Position numbers and translations under genes: made by a program. The notes below the pieces were generated by a model, which made no database searches, was not told the origin of the DNA, and was given only the letters and a program-made list of their open reading frames with translations. Shown piece after piece: positions 54,501 through 64,000 of a DNA stretch of 64,000 nucleotides (its first letter is position 1; each line of letters opens with the position of its first letter). The DNA lies in the NCBI RefSeq assembly GCF_905147045.1, contig NC_065899.1, forward strand, positions 9,188,501 through 9,252,500, given 5' to 3'. The DNA comes from Nymphalis io. Taxonomy: Eukaryota > Arthropoda > Insecta > Lepidoptera > Nymphalidae.

Positions 54501-56435
54501 ATATATATATATATTTGTATTAAAGACTTTTCTTCTAATTGAGATTTGAAAAAAATATCACTAAAACATGATGACATTATTTTTATTGATTACAGATTGA
54601 ATTACTGGACTCTATTATGCAAATTTAATTTTAAAAGTGCTTTCAGCCATCAAAGAGAATGAAAAACTGTCGTTGAGCGTGTCGTTTTTTCACGATAACG
54701 ATGCAGCTCATCGATTGAAAGTCGATATCCTTCACCAACCACTGTACTCTCAGGACTAGGATATTAGTTATTTTTACTTATTTCGAAAATTAAAAATGCA
54801 TATTCCTGAAACTAGTGTGGAATTAGACGACGATAACGTAATATGGCTATATGATATAAGATTTTTAAGAATCAAGATTTATTTTTACAAATTCGTTATT
54901 ACAAATATACTATATGTAATATTACGTTTATTTTTTTTTTCATATTTTTTTATTTAGACTCGTATTGAGCTACTGCAAAACAACAACTTTAACAGTATGT
55001 AAATAAAAGATAACATTATTTGGTTTTGTATGCGGTAATAATTGATTGCTGAAATGAATTTAATTTAAACGCTTTTGAAAATTTATTCATGCGTTCCACG
55101 AGTATTTTATGACACGATTGTTCAATCATCCGATTATTCATAATGACAGTTCAGACCATGTATTTAATTTAAAAAAGGTCAAGTTAGAGTAAGCGATATC
55201 CAGGGTAACTGATTGCTTTTTTCTTAGTATTATATTTAAATATTGTTTATTTAAAGGTAAGCTTATAAGGTTACCTTGAGGTCCGATGCTCGAATCCCTA
55301 TGTAGACTAATAATAAATTGACGATTATGCATATGCAGGAAGGGCATTGAAAGATGGACATTTGTTTGGGCACTTTAATATCTCCTGCTCAGATAGATAA
55401 TTTTTGTAGTTTGTGGTGGTGGTGGTGAAGTGGCCGAAATTTGGTCAAAAAGTATATTCATTCTTATTTATTTCCCATATTGAAATATTTAAAGACATTT
55501 GATAATAAGGTTATCAAAGCATAAATCAATATATTCCTATTACATAAACGTTTATTTTTGTAGTATATATTTGATTTGATTGATATCTTAACGAAATACT
55601 GCATTTTACAATAAACCAATGACAAAAAAAATAAAAGAGTTGTTTCGACCAATTTTATTTATATACAAAAAATTAAAGGTCGATTTTTAATATAATATTA
55701 CATATTCAAAATAATCTTATATCATTGAATGGATTTTATTAGCAATTTGTACAGGCTTAGCCATGACCATTTTTATCTCCATAATCTTCATAGTTAACGT
55801 TTTATGAAACATTTAGGTCAAGAAGGATAAGCCACTCTACGTACGCTATAAATGCATAATATTTATATTGCTATAATAATTATTTATGTGACTGAAGTTG
55901 TTGCAGCTGAAGAACTCTTATTTACTTTTTAATATGATGAAAAGTAAATTATATTTATAATACGTATCACAATGTGCTAATCCAGCAGAAACGATATTCC
56001 ATGGAAATCTATATAAAATTAATAAAATTGAAGCTTGTCCGTGATTACAAAATATGTTATTTGCGAGTTACTAAAACCAAAAATCTTTATTTTTATTTTA
56101 TCAGTCTGTCCGTTTGTCTAGGCTAATTATTGAAACGTCTAAAAACTACCAATTGAAATAATTGAATTATAATAAGAATTATTTTGAGGTTCTGTTTAAT
56201 TCTTATTTTATAAGAATCGGTTAAGTCTATCAAAAGTTATAAAAGCGTACGTATATTTTTTTGTTATAATATAAGTAGCGGCCATTAACCTATACATAGC
56301 GGTGTGCTCACGTCAATTTCTGAATCGCAACGTCTCTCAACGTCAACTCTGCTCCTGAAAATATGTTTCAGGAGCCGAGTGACCTTCTACCATTATACAT
56401 ATTAGCATTCACGTTTTGTTCAAAAAGGAATTTCG
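54501..56435. other. AT-rich non-coding stretch
   Basis: No gene is recognised. A (GGT)n run lies at about 55413-55428. Less AT-rich patches at 54640-54760 and 56280-56400 match nothing else in the window. Confidence 0.4.
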
Positions 56436-57125
56436 TTTTTTTTTTTTTTTATATTCGCCGGGAGGGCAAATGACTCTACTCCACCTGATGGTAAGTGGTA
56501 GTAGAGTTCAAACGCGACGACGGCCAGTACAGATGGGAAAAACGTTCTGCACTAGCCGCCTTCGCCCTGCCGGCCCGCAAGATGCCTCTTCACGTCTCGT
56601 TTGAAGGAACCCGGGTTGTAAGAGGAGGGGAATACGTGAGCTGGTAAGGAATTCCATTTTTTGGAAGTGCGACAAAGAAAGGAGTTGCCAAATTTCTTTA
56701 TTCGCGGTGACATCGAGAACCAGCTCGCGTGGACTTAAGAAGGAAGGGGGAAGCAGGAATTAGAGAGAATAATTCCTCAGAGCACTCGCCGTGATACAGT
56801 CGATAGAAAGCGCTCAGTGCTGCTATCTCACGACGCAATTGTAAAGGTTCAAGGGTGTTTGTGACCTTTACGTCGCCAATAATGCGAACTGCACGTCGCT
56901 GCAACCGGTCCAAGGCCTCCAGTAGGTACTTAGCGGAGCCGTCCCACAGGTGCGAGCAATATTGCACGCAAGACCGTACCTGTGTTTTGTACAGCAGGCA
57001 CAGTTGTTGTGGCGTGAAAAAACGCCGCACCTTGTTCAGAACTCCGAGTTTCTGTAAAGCTGTTTTTATAACAGCCTCGATGTAATCGTTTATGTTAAGG
57101 CGAAGCAGAGAGCCAAGCGTTAGTG
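56436..57125 (-). mobile_element. CR1/Jockey-type LINE, 5'-truncated 3' end
   Basis: Minus-strand insertion of about 690 bp ending in a poly-A (plus-strand T run, about 56436-56450). It holds the end of ORF2 and a 3' end containing 'accacttaccatcaggtgga' followed by 'tcatttgccctcccggcgaa'. GC content is much higher than in the flanks. A shorter copy of the same 3' end lies at 49976-50140. The 3' core resembles that of dispersed family A. Confidence 0.82.
56440..57125 (-). pseudogene. CR1/Jockey-type LINE ORF2, C-terminal remnant
   Basis: Only the part after the reverse transcriptase catalytic domain is left: LRLNINDYIEAVIKTALQKL, GVLNKVRRFFTPQQLCLLYK, TQVRSCVQYCSHLWDGSAKY, LLEALDRLQRRAVRIIGD, LQLRREIAALSAFYRLYHGE and CSEELFSLIPASP. 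A stop occurs after GSRCHRE (56698). In the same frame the text then continues FGNSFFVALPKNGIPYQLTY, typical of this LINE C-terminus, so the stop is a point lesion within the coding remnant. The 'VLLYKTQVRSCVQYCSHLW ... RLQRRAVRII' pattern is common in CR1/Jockey-group insect LINEs. Confidence 0.8.
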
Positions 57126-57270
57126 TGTATATGTGAAAAAATAATTTGTACATTTTTAAATACAAATAAAGCTTAAATCTCATATTCATGTAATAAATTA
57201 ATGATAAAACATAACACAAATACGCACACCCAAAGTAAATTTTATTTTCTGTACAAGTAACTTAGACAAC

Positions 57271-57321
57271 TGATAACAAAAGAAAAGTAGTATATACTAC
57301 ATATACTACTTTTCTTTTGTT
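57271..57321. repeat. Perfect hairpin, 23-bp arms, at a SINE edge
   Basis: Positions 57271-57293 are the exact reverse complement of 57299-57321, with the 5-nt loop ACTAC. The right arm includes 'catatactacttttctttt', which is part of SINE family 2 (it also occurs at 45417-45437). The left arm is therefore an inverted copy of SINE sequence, suggesting a template-switch or fold-back event during insertion. Confidence 0.75.
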
Positions 57322-57457
57322 ATATAGATAATTACACCCAGACTCAGGACAAACAGACATGTTCATGCACGCAAATGTCTGTTCTGGATGGAAATCGAAC
57401 TCACAACCTTCGGCGTGAAAGGCAAGTCTACATCTACCAACCACGCCAACCGGTCGA
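57299..57457 (-). repeat. tRNA-type SINE family 2, 5' part
   Basis: The plus strand 'actcaggacaaacagacatg', 'gcacgcaaatgtctgttctg', 'ggaaatcgaactcacaacct' and 'ccacgccaaccggtcga' is the reverse complement of the family 2 head and mid-body. The distal half ends inside a hairpin. Confidence 0.82.
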
Positions 57458-59539
57458 ATGCCTAAGGGCATTAACGATCATGAACAAGGTAACATTTTAC
57501 ACTGAAAATATGTTTGAGTAATTACTTATAAAAAAATTGAAAATGAAACAAGTGGTTATATATCTATAATACGCAACCTATACCATCTTAAATAAAGATT
57601 ATGCTCCACGTGCCTTTAAAGTAGATATTATAGTAGTAGTAGGTATCAGGTACAAGTTTCTGTATACTGCAATAGCACTCTTGTCGTAACTCGTGATATT
57701 ACGTTGTAACATGTGATCGTCGAAGCGTCAAATTGAAAGACAAAGTAAGAATCCTTCGAGTAAATTAAAAATAAAAATAATTATTTGAAATATCGAACTA
57801 ATTGACACTTATTATTGTCACGTATTTTTGTGAGTTTCGGATATGTGTTAAGATCTTGTTGGTAGTGCAAAAAGTTTGTCAAGATAGTTTGTAAGCAGTT
57901 GAATTATTAATTGTACTTGGATTTGGGCTAATTCTCGTAAACAACATCCTAAATCAACCCAATTCTAAGAAATCATATTTTTAAATCCAAATCATAAGAG
58001 ATATAAAACGATCAGATATTTTATAATAAACAAAACGAGAAACATTTCAAAATTTTATAATACTTTCTAAGAACAAGGAAGTTGATTTTAAGAATTCAAT
58101 GCTGACGAAGCCACGGTTTATAGCTATTGAATAAATAATGAACAATAAAAGATGCTTTAACGAAGATTAAACATGTTTGTTTTCTGTTATTTTTCACGAA
58201 ATGGCTAAGTCAGAAGTAAATTGTCTGTTTATTCACACAAAAATCATTGGACCGATTGTGGTGATTTTTTTTTAAATATGAGTAGTAGTAGTTTTTGTTT
58301 TTAACTGTTTACTTGTATGTAATTGCATGACTGCATTACTATATGTTGATTGGATCTTAATAGTACACATTTGCATTTTTGGAATGCAACCGATAATACC
58401 GCGATAATGAAGAAGTAGGAATTAAGGCATGGAAGGCTGATGAATAGAAGATTTTTTAGGAAAATATTATTTAATGGAAACAAAAACGTTGGAATGAAGT
58501 ATCTCACTCTAACTTTAACCACAAAAACGATTGAATCATATAAAAAATTAAATCACTTAAGTTATTTTATTCTTTTCAGCAAAATTAAACTAATATTCAA
58601 CAATAATCTAACAATTATAATAATGAAAGCATTTAAGCAACCAACGTCATTCATGACGTATCGGAAATACCTCGTCGTCATTCAAAATTAAATCAGCTAC
58701 CATTTCGACATTCACTCCAGTGTCATAATGCGTAGTGTAATCTAGCGACTAGTTTTTCGCTTTGTACCAATTTATTTTCCTCCCCGTCCACTTACGCCAA
58801 TATTAATATTTTAATATGTATATCGTAACTACAACTTATCTTTAGGAACTAACTATTTACAAAGACAGCATACATTTATAAATGCTTCCTATACAAGTAA
58901 CTTTTACCCATGACGAACTCTCTCATATGACAGATTTAGTCCAAATATATTTTAGATTTTGTTTTACCTTATCATCTTCATTTATGCGAACCCAAACAAT
59001 GATGCTATAAATATATAGATCATCAAATATCAAAACGAACAAAGGGTCTCTTTATATATCAAAGATTACGGGAGAAACCGCTCATTTCAAGATATTCTGT
59101 GGATACTTGACCTGCATTCCAGTAACGTATCCATAACTTTACTGCCCACTCGAAATCGTCGCGAGGAGAGATAAGAGGTTTTTCCTTATATTGGTTTCTT
59201 TGTAAGTATTGAATATAAAATATCTTTTGTTGTTCGAACGCTTTGAGACATCATAATGAGTCTTACTTTAATATTATGTTGCTATTTTACGTACTAAGTC
59301 ATTTGAGTGATATAATCGTATTTACATTTAAACTAGCGATTTCGCTTGCATCATAATTCGGAATTCCAAAGCACTTTCTTTAAAAATTAAGGATTTTCAT
59401 ACAAAATTTTTATGGTGCAAGTAGTAATTTGAGCTGTGCGTTGATATGTCAGTAAGTCAGTCAGTCAGCAAACTATTCTTTTATATATTTATATAGAAGA
59501 AAAGTTTCTTTGCTCCCATGAAATGATTTTTATAGCTTA
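57458..59539. other. AT-rich non-coding stretch
   Basis: No gene is recognised. The 83-residue plus frame at 58440-58691 has no motif. A short (GTCA)n run lies near 59452-59468, next to 'ttgatatgtcagtaagtcag'. Confidence 0.4.
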
Positions 59540-59549
59540 GTATAAAATT

Positions 59550-59865
59550 AAGCCGAGATGGCCCTGTGGTAAGAACGCGTGAATCTTAACCGATGATCGT
59601 GGGTTCAAACCCGGGCAAGCACCACTGAATTTTCATGTGCTTAATTTGTGATTATAATTCATCTCGTGCTTTACGGTGAAGGAAAACATCGTGAGAAAAC
59701 CTGCATCTGTCTAATTTCACTGAAATTCTGCCACATGTGAATTCTACCAACCCGCATTGGAGCAGTGTGGTGGAATAAGCTCCAAACCTTCTCCTCAAAA
59801 AGAGGAGAGGAGGCCTTTAGCCCAGCAATGGGACATTCACAGGCTGTTACGGATTACGGATTACG
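59550..59865 (+). repeat. Metulj-like SINE, full copy with 10-bp TSD
   Basis: Full SINE: head 'agccgagatggccctgtggt', B box 'gtgggttcaaaccc', body 'ttcatctcgtgctttacggt' and 'aacccgcattggagcagtgt', and 3' end 'cagcaatgggacattcacag'. It ends in a heptamer tail (GGATTAC repeated, 59846-59865). GTATAAAATT flanks it (59540-59549 and 59866-59875). The 83-residue frame that begins within it is a shadow. Confidence 0.92.
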
Positions 59866-59939
59866 GTATAAAATTCGTGTTACTTATTTATCGAAAAGAA
59901 AAAGTTATTAAAGCAGGTCTTATAAAAGTAGTTCAGTTA

Positions 59940-60015
59940 AATATTGATTTCTCTCTATCTGTCATCATTGATTTGACATTCGAAAGAAAAAGACACAGCA
60001 TTAACTAATTATTCT
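59940..60015 (-). repeat. 85-bp dispersed repeat, copy
   Basis: The plus strand 'gatttctctctatctgtcat', 'cattgatttgacattcgaaa' and 'gaaaaagacacagca' is the reverse complement of the repeat at 10.9 and 44.5 kb. Confidence 0.65.
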
Positions 60016-61139
60016 CTAAACAATAATTATAAGTGACGCCGTAATATTATAAACGTATTATTTTTGCAAAAGTTGGTTCAATGTCTAATAATAAACCTAT
60101 ATCATTATGATACTTGTTTATATGAATCTTCTTAATTGGAAATGGTTTTTCTCCAAAGATTTGAAATCGGTGAATACTATTTATACTTGTTAAAATAAAT
60201 TGGCTGCGATTTAAGTTGCCTTAAATGCTTTTAGAGTGTCCCACTGTACTGGAGCTGGAGTTCATTTCACCATGCTTATATCCAAAAAGGTTTTAATATA
60301 ACGACGTGTTCCCAGAAGTTTGTTGATCTTTGTTAATTTTGATAATGTTTGTTATTTGTATTATTTAATATTTGTTTTTACTTTCAATAAAAAGTACGAA
60401 CGGCGGATTTATTACGTTAAGTTGTAAAACATTACTACATTGTGCCCACGAACTGGTAGTTTACATTAAAGCTCCGAGATAAATATAGATTCGTTTAGAA
60501 ATGTTACTAGTATATTAAATACCAGGACTGAGCTCAAGAGCCTTGGAATGTCAAAGCGTGGAAGTCTCAAATGTAAATAGTCGGAATATAGCTGAAGACT
60601 GAGAGATAATCAGTTCAAGCCAAACAGTCGGTAAGCAATTTACTACGGATTAAATCCCAATTCACTTCAGCATTCACCCCAAAGTGAATAATGCAGTCAG
60701 TTTATTTGTATTGCGAAGTTACAGTTCTAATCGAATAAAGTCCGTTGAGGGTTGGAGACAAAGTCTATCCGTATGAATGTGAATAAATACTGGTATGAGT
60801 AAAGAACTATCGTTTTTTTTGGACAAAATATATATTACAATAGTCCGAAAAATTTAGAAAAATATTAATTTAAAGAAACAAGTCAAAATTAAAAAAGTTA
60901 AAAAAAAAGCTTAAAGCATTTTAAATCATTGCAAAAAATTAAACGTATTCATTGCATATGTTAATAAATATACATTTTCATGGAAAGGCCTTTTGCTATA
61001 AATAAAACCAAATTTAAAAACCACGGAGTCCTTTATAAGAAATTTGGTGTCATTTTACAAGACAAAATTAAATGTAAAACTACTACCGGTTTGTAATATA
61101 CTCGTACATTATTTTTGTCCATAAGTTTATAATAAATCA
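60016..61139. other. AT-rich non-coding stretch
   Basis: No gene or recognised repeat. The patch 60460-60780 is somewhat less AT-rich. Confidence 0.4.
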
Positions 61140-61490
61140 TCAAAGACACAAATTCAATGAAATCCTTTGCCGAGACCTGCCCCTGCGAGCAATCTTGTCA
61201 GCGATGCTCCTTAGGGAATAGCTTACTGCTATGAGACCGCGATGGTCCAGAAGAAGACGGCGGCATGGGAACGGAAAACATCCTGAGAGGAACAGCAGCC
61301 GTGGTGGCCGCAAGATCACCTTCGCCCCTGAAGAGAGCTCCACATGGCCGCGCGGAGCACTGCACGGCAGAAGCCCCGGTTGCGTTATATCAACACGATC
61401 TGGTAGTCTCTCCAATCCGTGTCGATAATGACCATTGCCAGGAATCCCCCAGGTCCAAGGGCCTGCGTACTTTTTTGAAGGTTTCCACTG
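61140..61490. other. GC-rich island, probably transposon-derived
   Basis: About 350 bp much richer in GC and CpG than the flanks, with overlapping open frames on both strands (91 residues minus; 65 and 92 plus). None shows a recognisable domain. The plus frame includes RSPSPLKRAPHGRAEHCTAE and the minus frame LLFLSGCFPFPCRRLLLDHR. In this window every other such GC island is a LINE coding remnant (15.4, 32.5, 56.5 kb), so a LINE 3' region or ORF1 piece is the likeliest explanation. A host first exon with a CpG-rich promoter cannot be excluded. Confidence 0.3.
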
Positions 61491-62875
61491 TGAAAAGCGA
61501 AAAGTATGTTTATAATTTAAATCAAATTGGCCCGTTATATTAAAAAAAACATGATTAACTAATCGTCCACATAATTAATAATCCGATAGCATTTTATATA
61601 ATATTTATTTTATGCTTCTCATATATACTTGATAAAGTAATCATAATAATGTTTTTCTAGAAAGTGAGATATACACATACTGTTACTACCAGGAACAAAT
61701 AAGCTAATTTCGAATGTTACTGGACTACACAGGGTTAAAAATTATTTTGGACAATTTATACGCTTTTAAAACAGAATCCCAGAAAACGTGCCAAAATGTT
61801 CATCTGTCAAATATTAAATAAAACCGTTAAGGAAGGTTTGTGTGTTAAACGATATTATAAAGCTTATGACTTGTCAGATGATGAGATGACACCTTGGAAA
61901 TGAAGTGATCCTAGACCGGTTCAAATAGGAATATGTATGATTGTGAGTGTATTTCGCCGGTTCTTCTCAGATCTGAGTTGTTTTTTTTTCGAATAGTTGG
62001 TAGATTTTTGACAATCAATAAGTGTAATGCTTCTATATTGAGTCATTTTTTTTTACTTTGATTAAGGTATGTGTAATTTTTTTTATTAAATCTTACAAAT
62101 AACTATAAAGTTTGCAGTTAAAGATCCTTCACGTAAAGGGCTGTCATTAGTAGTTTTGTATTATTTTCATTAAATGCATGCTTGTGCTGGCTAGGGTATT
62201 GCTACGTGAACTGAATTGATAAATTTCTGAAAGGAAGTTCCCTTGTTATGTGCATTTGCAGTACTTCCATAAAATATATTTTTATTTTCTGAAGAAGTGA
62301 CGTTATTTTTCTTGTAATGAAATATTTTCTTGCAAAAGGTATAATTTAATTATAATATAATAATTAAAAATTAATTTCGTTAAATTTGGTTTTAAAACAT
62401 ATGTGTATCATTAATTTACTTATAAATAAACAGAAATAAAATGTCTCTGTTAAGAAATATAATGTTCGTTATGTACATTTCCTGTATTTCAGCTTTATTT
62501 TTCCGGTCGCATTATAAAGGTCGGTGTCCACTCGGTATTGCACGCTTGACGAGGGTCGGGCTCGTTAGAGAGATCGACTAACAATGTACATTGTGTACAC
62601 GCTGGTTATATAATAGAATACCGGCTTGCTAACTTACTACAACAAGTTATGCAAAATTGTATATGACATAAAAATTACATAAGCTTAGAATTTTATTGAT
62701 AAACAATTTTCAGCATCATTGGTTCGCAAGTAGTAATTTTAAATAAATGTTTGTTTTAATCGGATTTTATTATTATAGAAATGTATAATGATGAAAAATG
62801 GGCTGTTCATGGACGCCCGGCGGTTATAAACTATAGAAACTGACGATTATTGCAAAAATGTATAATTATTGAATA
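61491..62875. other. AT-rich stretch with one GC-richer patch
   Basis: No gene is recognised. Positions 62500-62600 ('ccggtcgcattataaaggtc', 'ggtgtccactcggtattgca', then 'gagggtcgggctcg') are balanced in composition and unique in the window, so they are a possible regulatory or conserved segment. Confidence 0.35.
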
Positions 62876-63138
62876 GTAACAGCCTGTGAATGTCCCATCG
62901 CTGGGCTAAGGCCTTCCCTCCTTTTTTAAGGAGAAGGTTTTGGAGCTTTTTCCACCACGCAACTCCAATGTGGGTTGGTGGAATACACATGAGTCAGAAT
63001 TTTAATGAAATTAGACACATGCAGAGATGAATTATAAACACAAATTAAGCACATGAAAATTCAGTGGTGCTTGCCTGGATTTGAACCAACGATCATCGGT
63101 TAAGATTCACGCGTTTTAACCACTGGGCCATCTCGGAA
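62876..63138 (-). repeat. Metulj-like SINE, nearly full copy
   Basis: The plus strand 'gtaacagcctgtgaatgtcc', 'tgggctaaggccttccctcc', 'acgcaactccaatgtgggtt', 'gcttgcctggatttgaacca' and 'actgggccatctcgg'. The block 'tttcctcacgatgttttcct' is deleted between 'gacacatgcag' and 'agatgaattata'. No clear target duplication is seen. Confidence 0.88.
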
Positions 63139-63238
63139 TGTAATTAGGGAATATCAATATATACAAAGGAGTAAAAATAAGTAAAAACATGTTTTCGTTA
63201 ATAATTTATTAGTATATTTTTCTTATGATTTTGGACAT

Positions 63239-63420
63239 TAAAGATACGTGGGTTGATTCCTTATTAGCGCGTGGATCTCAACCGAAGATTGCGGGTTTAT
63301 ATTACACTCGTGCTCCGCGGTGAAAGAAAACATCTCGATTAAACCTACATGTTTACACACGTGCTACAAATTTAACCACTAACCCGCACTGGAACTGTTT
63401 AATAAAACAAAAAAGAAGAA
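63239..63420 (+). repeat. Metulj-like SINE, decayed copy
   Basis: 'gcgtggatctcaaccgaaga' and 'ttgcgggttt' (B-box region), 'actcgtgctccgcggtgaaa', 'gaaaacatctcgattaaacc' and 'actaacccgcactggaactg' follow the SINE order with many changes and a lost mid-section. Confidence 0.65.
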
Positions 63421-63477
63421 AGAAGAAAATGTACGTGCATTTAATTACAATGAGTAAGAAAACGAGTGCGTCTTTTT

Positions 63478-63762
63478 TATGTTATAGGTAGGCGGATGGG
63501 CAATTGGGCCACCTGATGTTTAATGGTCACCACATCTCATAGAGTTTGGTGATGTAAGACATATTACCCATTCCTTATATCGCTAATGCACCACCAACCT
63601 TGGAAACGGAGATGTTATGTACCTTGTGCCTGTAGTTAGAATGGCTCACTTACCCTTCAAAACGGAACTAACAATATTAAGCATTGTGATTAGCGGTAGA
63701 ATATCTGTTGAGTGGGTGATACCTACCAAGACCGGCTTGCACAGAGCCCTACCATAAAGGTA
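63478..63762 (-). repeat. Dispersed repeat family A, copy
   Basis: Plus-strand blocks 'ttgggccacctgatgtttaa', 'cgctaatgcaccaccaacct', 'tatgtaccttgtgcctgtag' and 'tctgttgagtgggtgatacc' mark a moderately diverged minus copy, complete at both ends. Confidence 0.82.
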
Positions 63763-63849
63763 ATGCATATATCTAATATGATGTATTGTTACCAAATATA
63801 ATATTTAGTATTAAAGGGCGTTCCAAACTTCACGCGAGAATCTACAATC

Positions 63850-63982
63850 TGAAAATGTCCCATTGCTGGGTTAAGGCTACTCTAACCGGTTAGTGGATAC
63901 ATACGATTAATTAGCGATACTCACCTGGGTTCGAACCCACAATTTTTGGTTTATATTTTCTAACCACTAGGCCATTCGTATA
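63850..63982 (-). repeat. Metulj-like SINE, internally deleted
   Basis: 'tgaaaatgtcccattgctgg' and 'gttaaggctactctaaccgg' (3' end) join 'actcacctgggttcgaaccc' and 'aaccactaggccattcg' (head complement) with the middle missing. It lies at the end of the window. Confidence 0.7.
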
Positions 63983-64000
63983 TATTTTATATGTTCGTCT

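Noticed and set aside
56855..57085. 76-residue plus frame
   Set aside because: It is antisense to the CR1/Jockey-type ORF2 remnant.
58440..58691. 83-residue plus frame
   Set aside because: Its Lys/Asn/Ile-rich composition follows from A/T bias. There is no motif, splice site or neighbour to support it.

Overview
This window looks like lepidopteran nuclear DNA, probably from a butterfly. It is strongly AT-rich and its repeats are typical of moths and butterflies: a tRNA-derived SINE that I recognise as Metulj-like (a family first described in Heliconius), a CR1/Zenon-type LINE 3' end, R1-, I- and RTE-clade LINE remains, and mariner and Tc1 DNA transposons. I found no convincing host protein-coding gene. 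The window reads as a gene desert or a very long intron, filled by successive generations of transposable elements. Two small open frames (about 41.33-41.53 kb and 40.68-40.91 kb, both minus) are the only candidate host exons, and both are weak.

Layout. 0-11 kb: AT-rich sequence with copies of a poly-A-tailed dispersed repeat (called family A here), a perfect 23-bp-arm hairpin at 800-849 and short ~85-bp repeat copies. 11.1-12.6 kb: an RTE tail fragment and a complete but dead mariner with TIRs and TA target duplication. 14.4-16.05 kb: a Metulj-like SINE with a 13-bp target duplication, and a 5'-truncated R1-clade LINE flanked by a target duplication. 17.8-24.7 kb: a cluster of SINEs of two families, including a chimeric dimer. 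25.1-27.5 kb: an I-clade LINE relic (gag zinc knuckles followed directly by RNase H) containing an R1 fragment. 28.6-31.8 kb: an RTE-clade LINE with an intact 1020-residue endonuclease/reverse-transcriptase ORF and an 11-bp target duplication; it is the best-preserved coding sequence. 32.5-35.95 kb: an R1 fragment abutting an internally deleted CR1/Zenon-type LINE. 36.5-40.5 kb: a second and third tRNA-type SINE family. 42.8-44.44 kb: a Tc1-family transposon whose 339-codon transposase frame is broken only by one in-frame TGA. 45-64 kb: more SINE and family A copies, and two 3' ends of a second CR1/Jockey-type LINE.

How the parts relate. The last ~40 bp of the intact RTE element closely resembles the 3' end of the Metulj-like SINE, and target duplications of the RTE (11 bp) and of three SINE copies (10, 11, 13 bp) are alike in length. 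This suggests that the SINE is copied by RTE machinery. The poly-A family A likewise shares a core next to its tail with the CR1/Jockey-like LINE at 56.4 kb. All family names come from recognising motifs by eye; no database search was possible.
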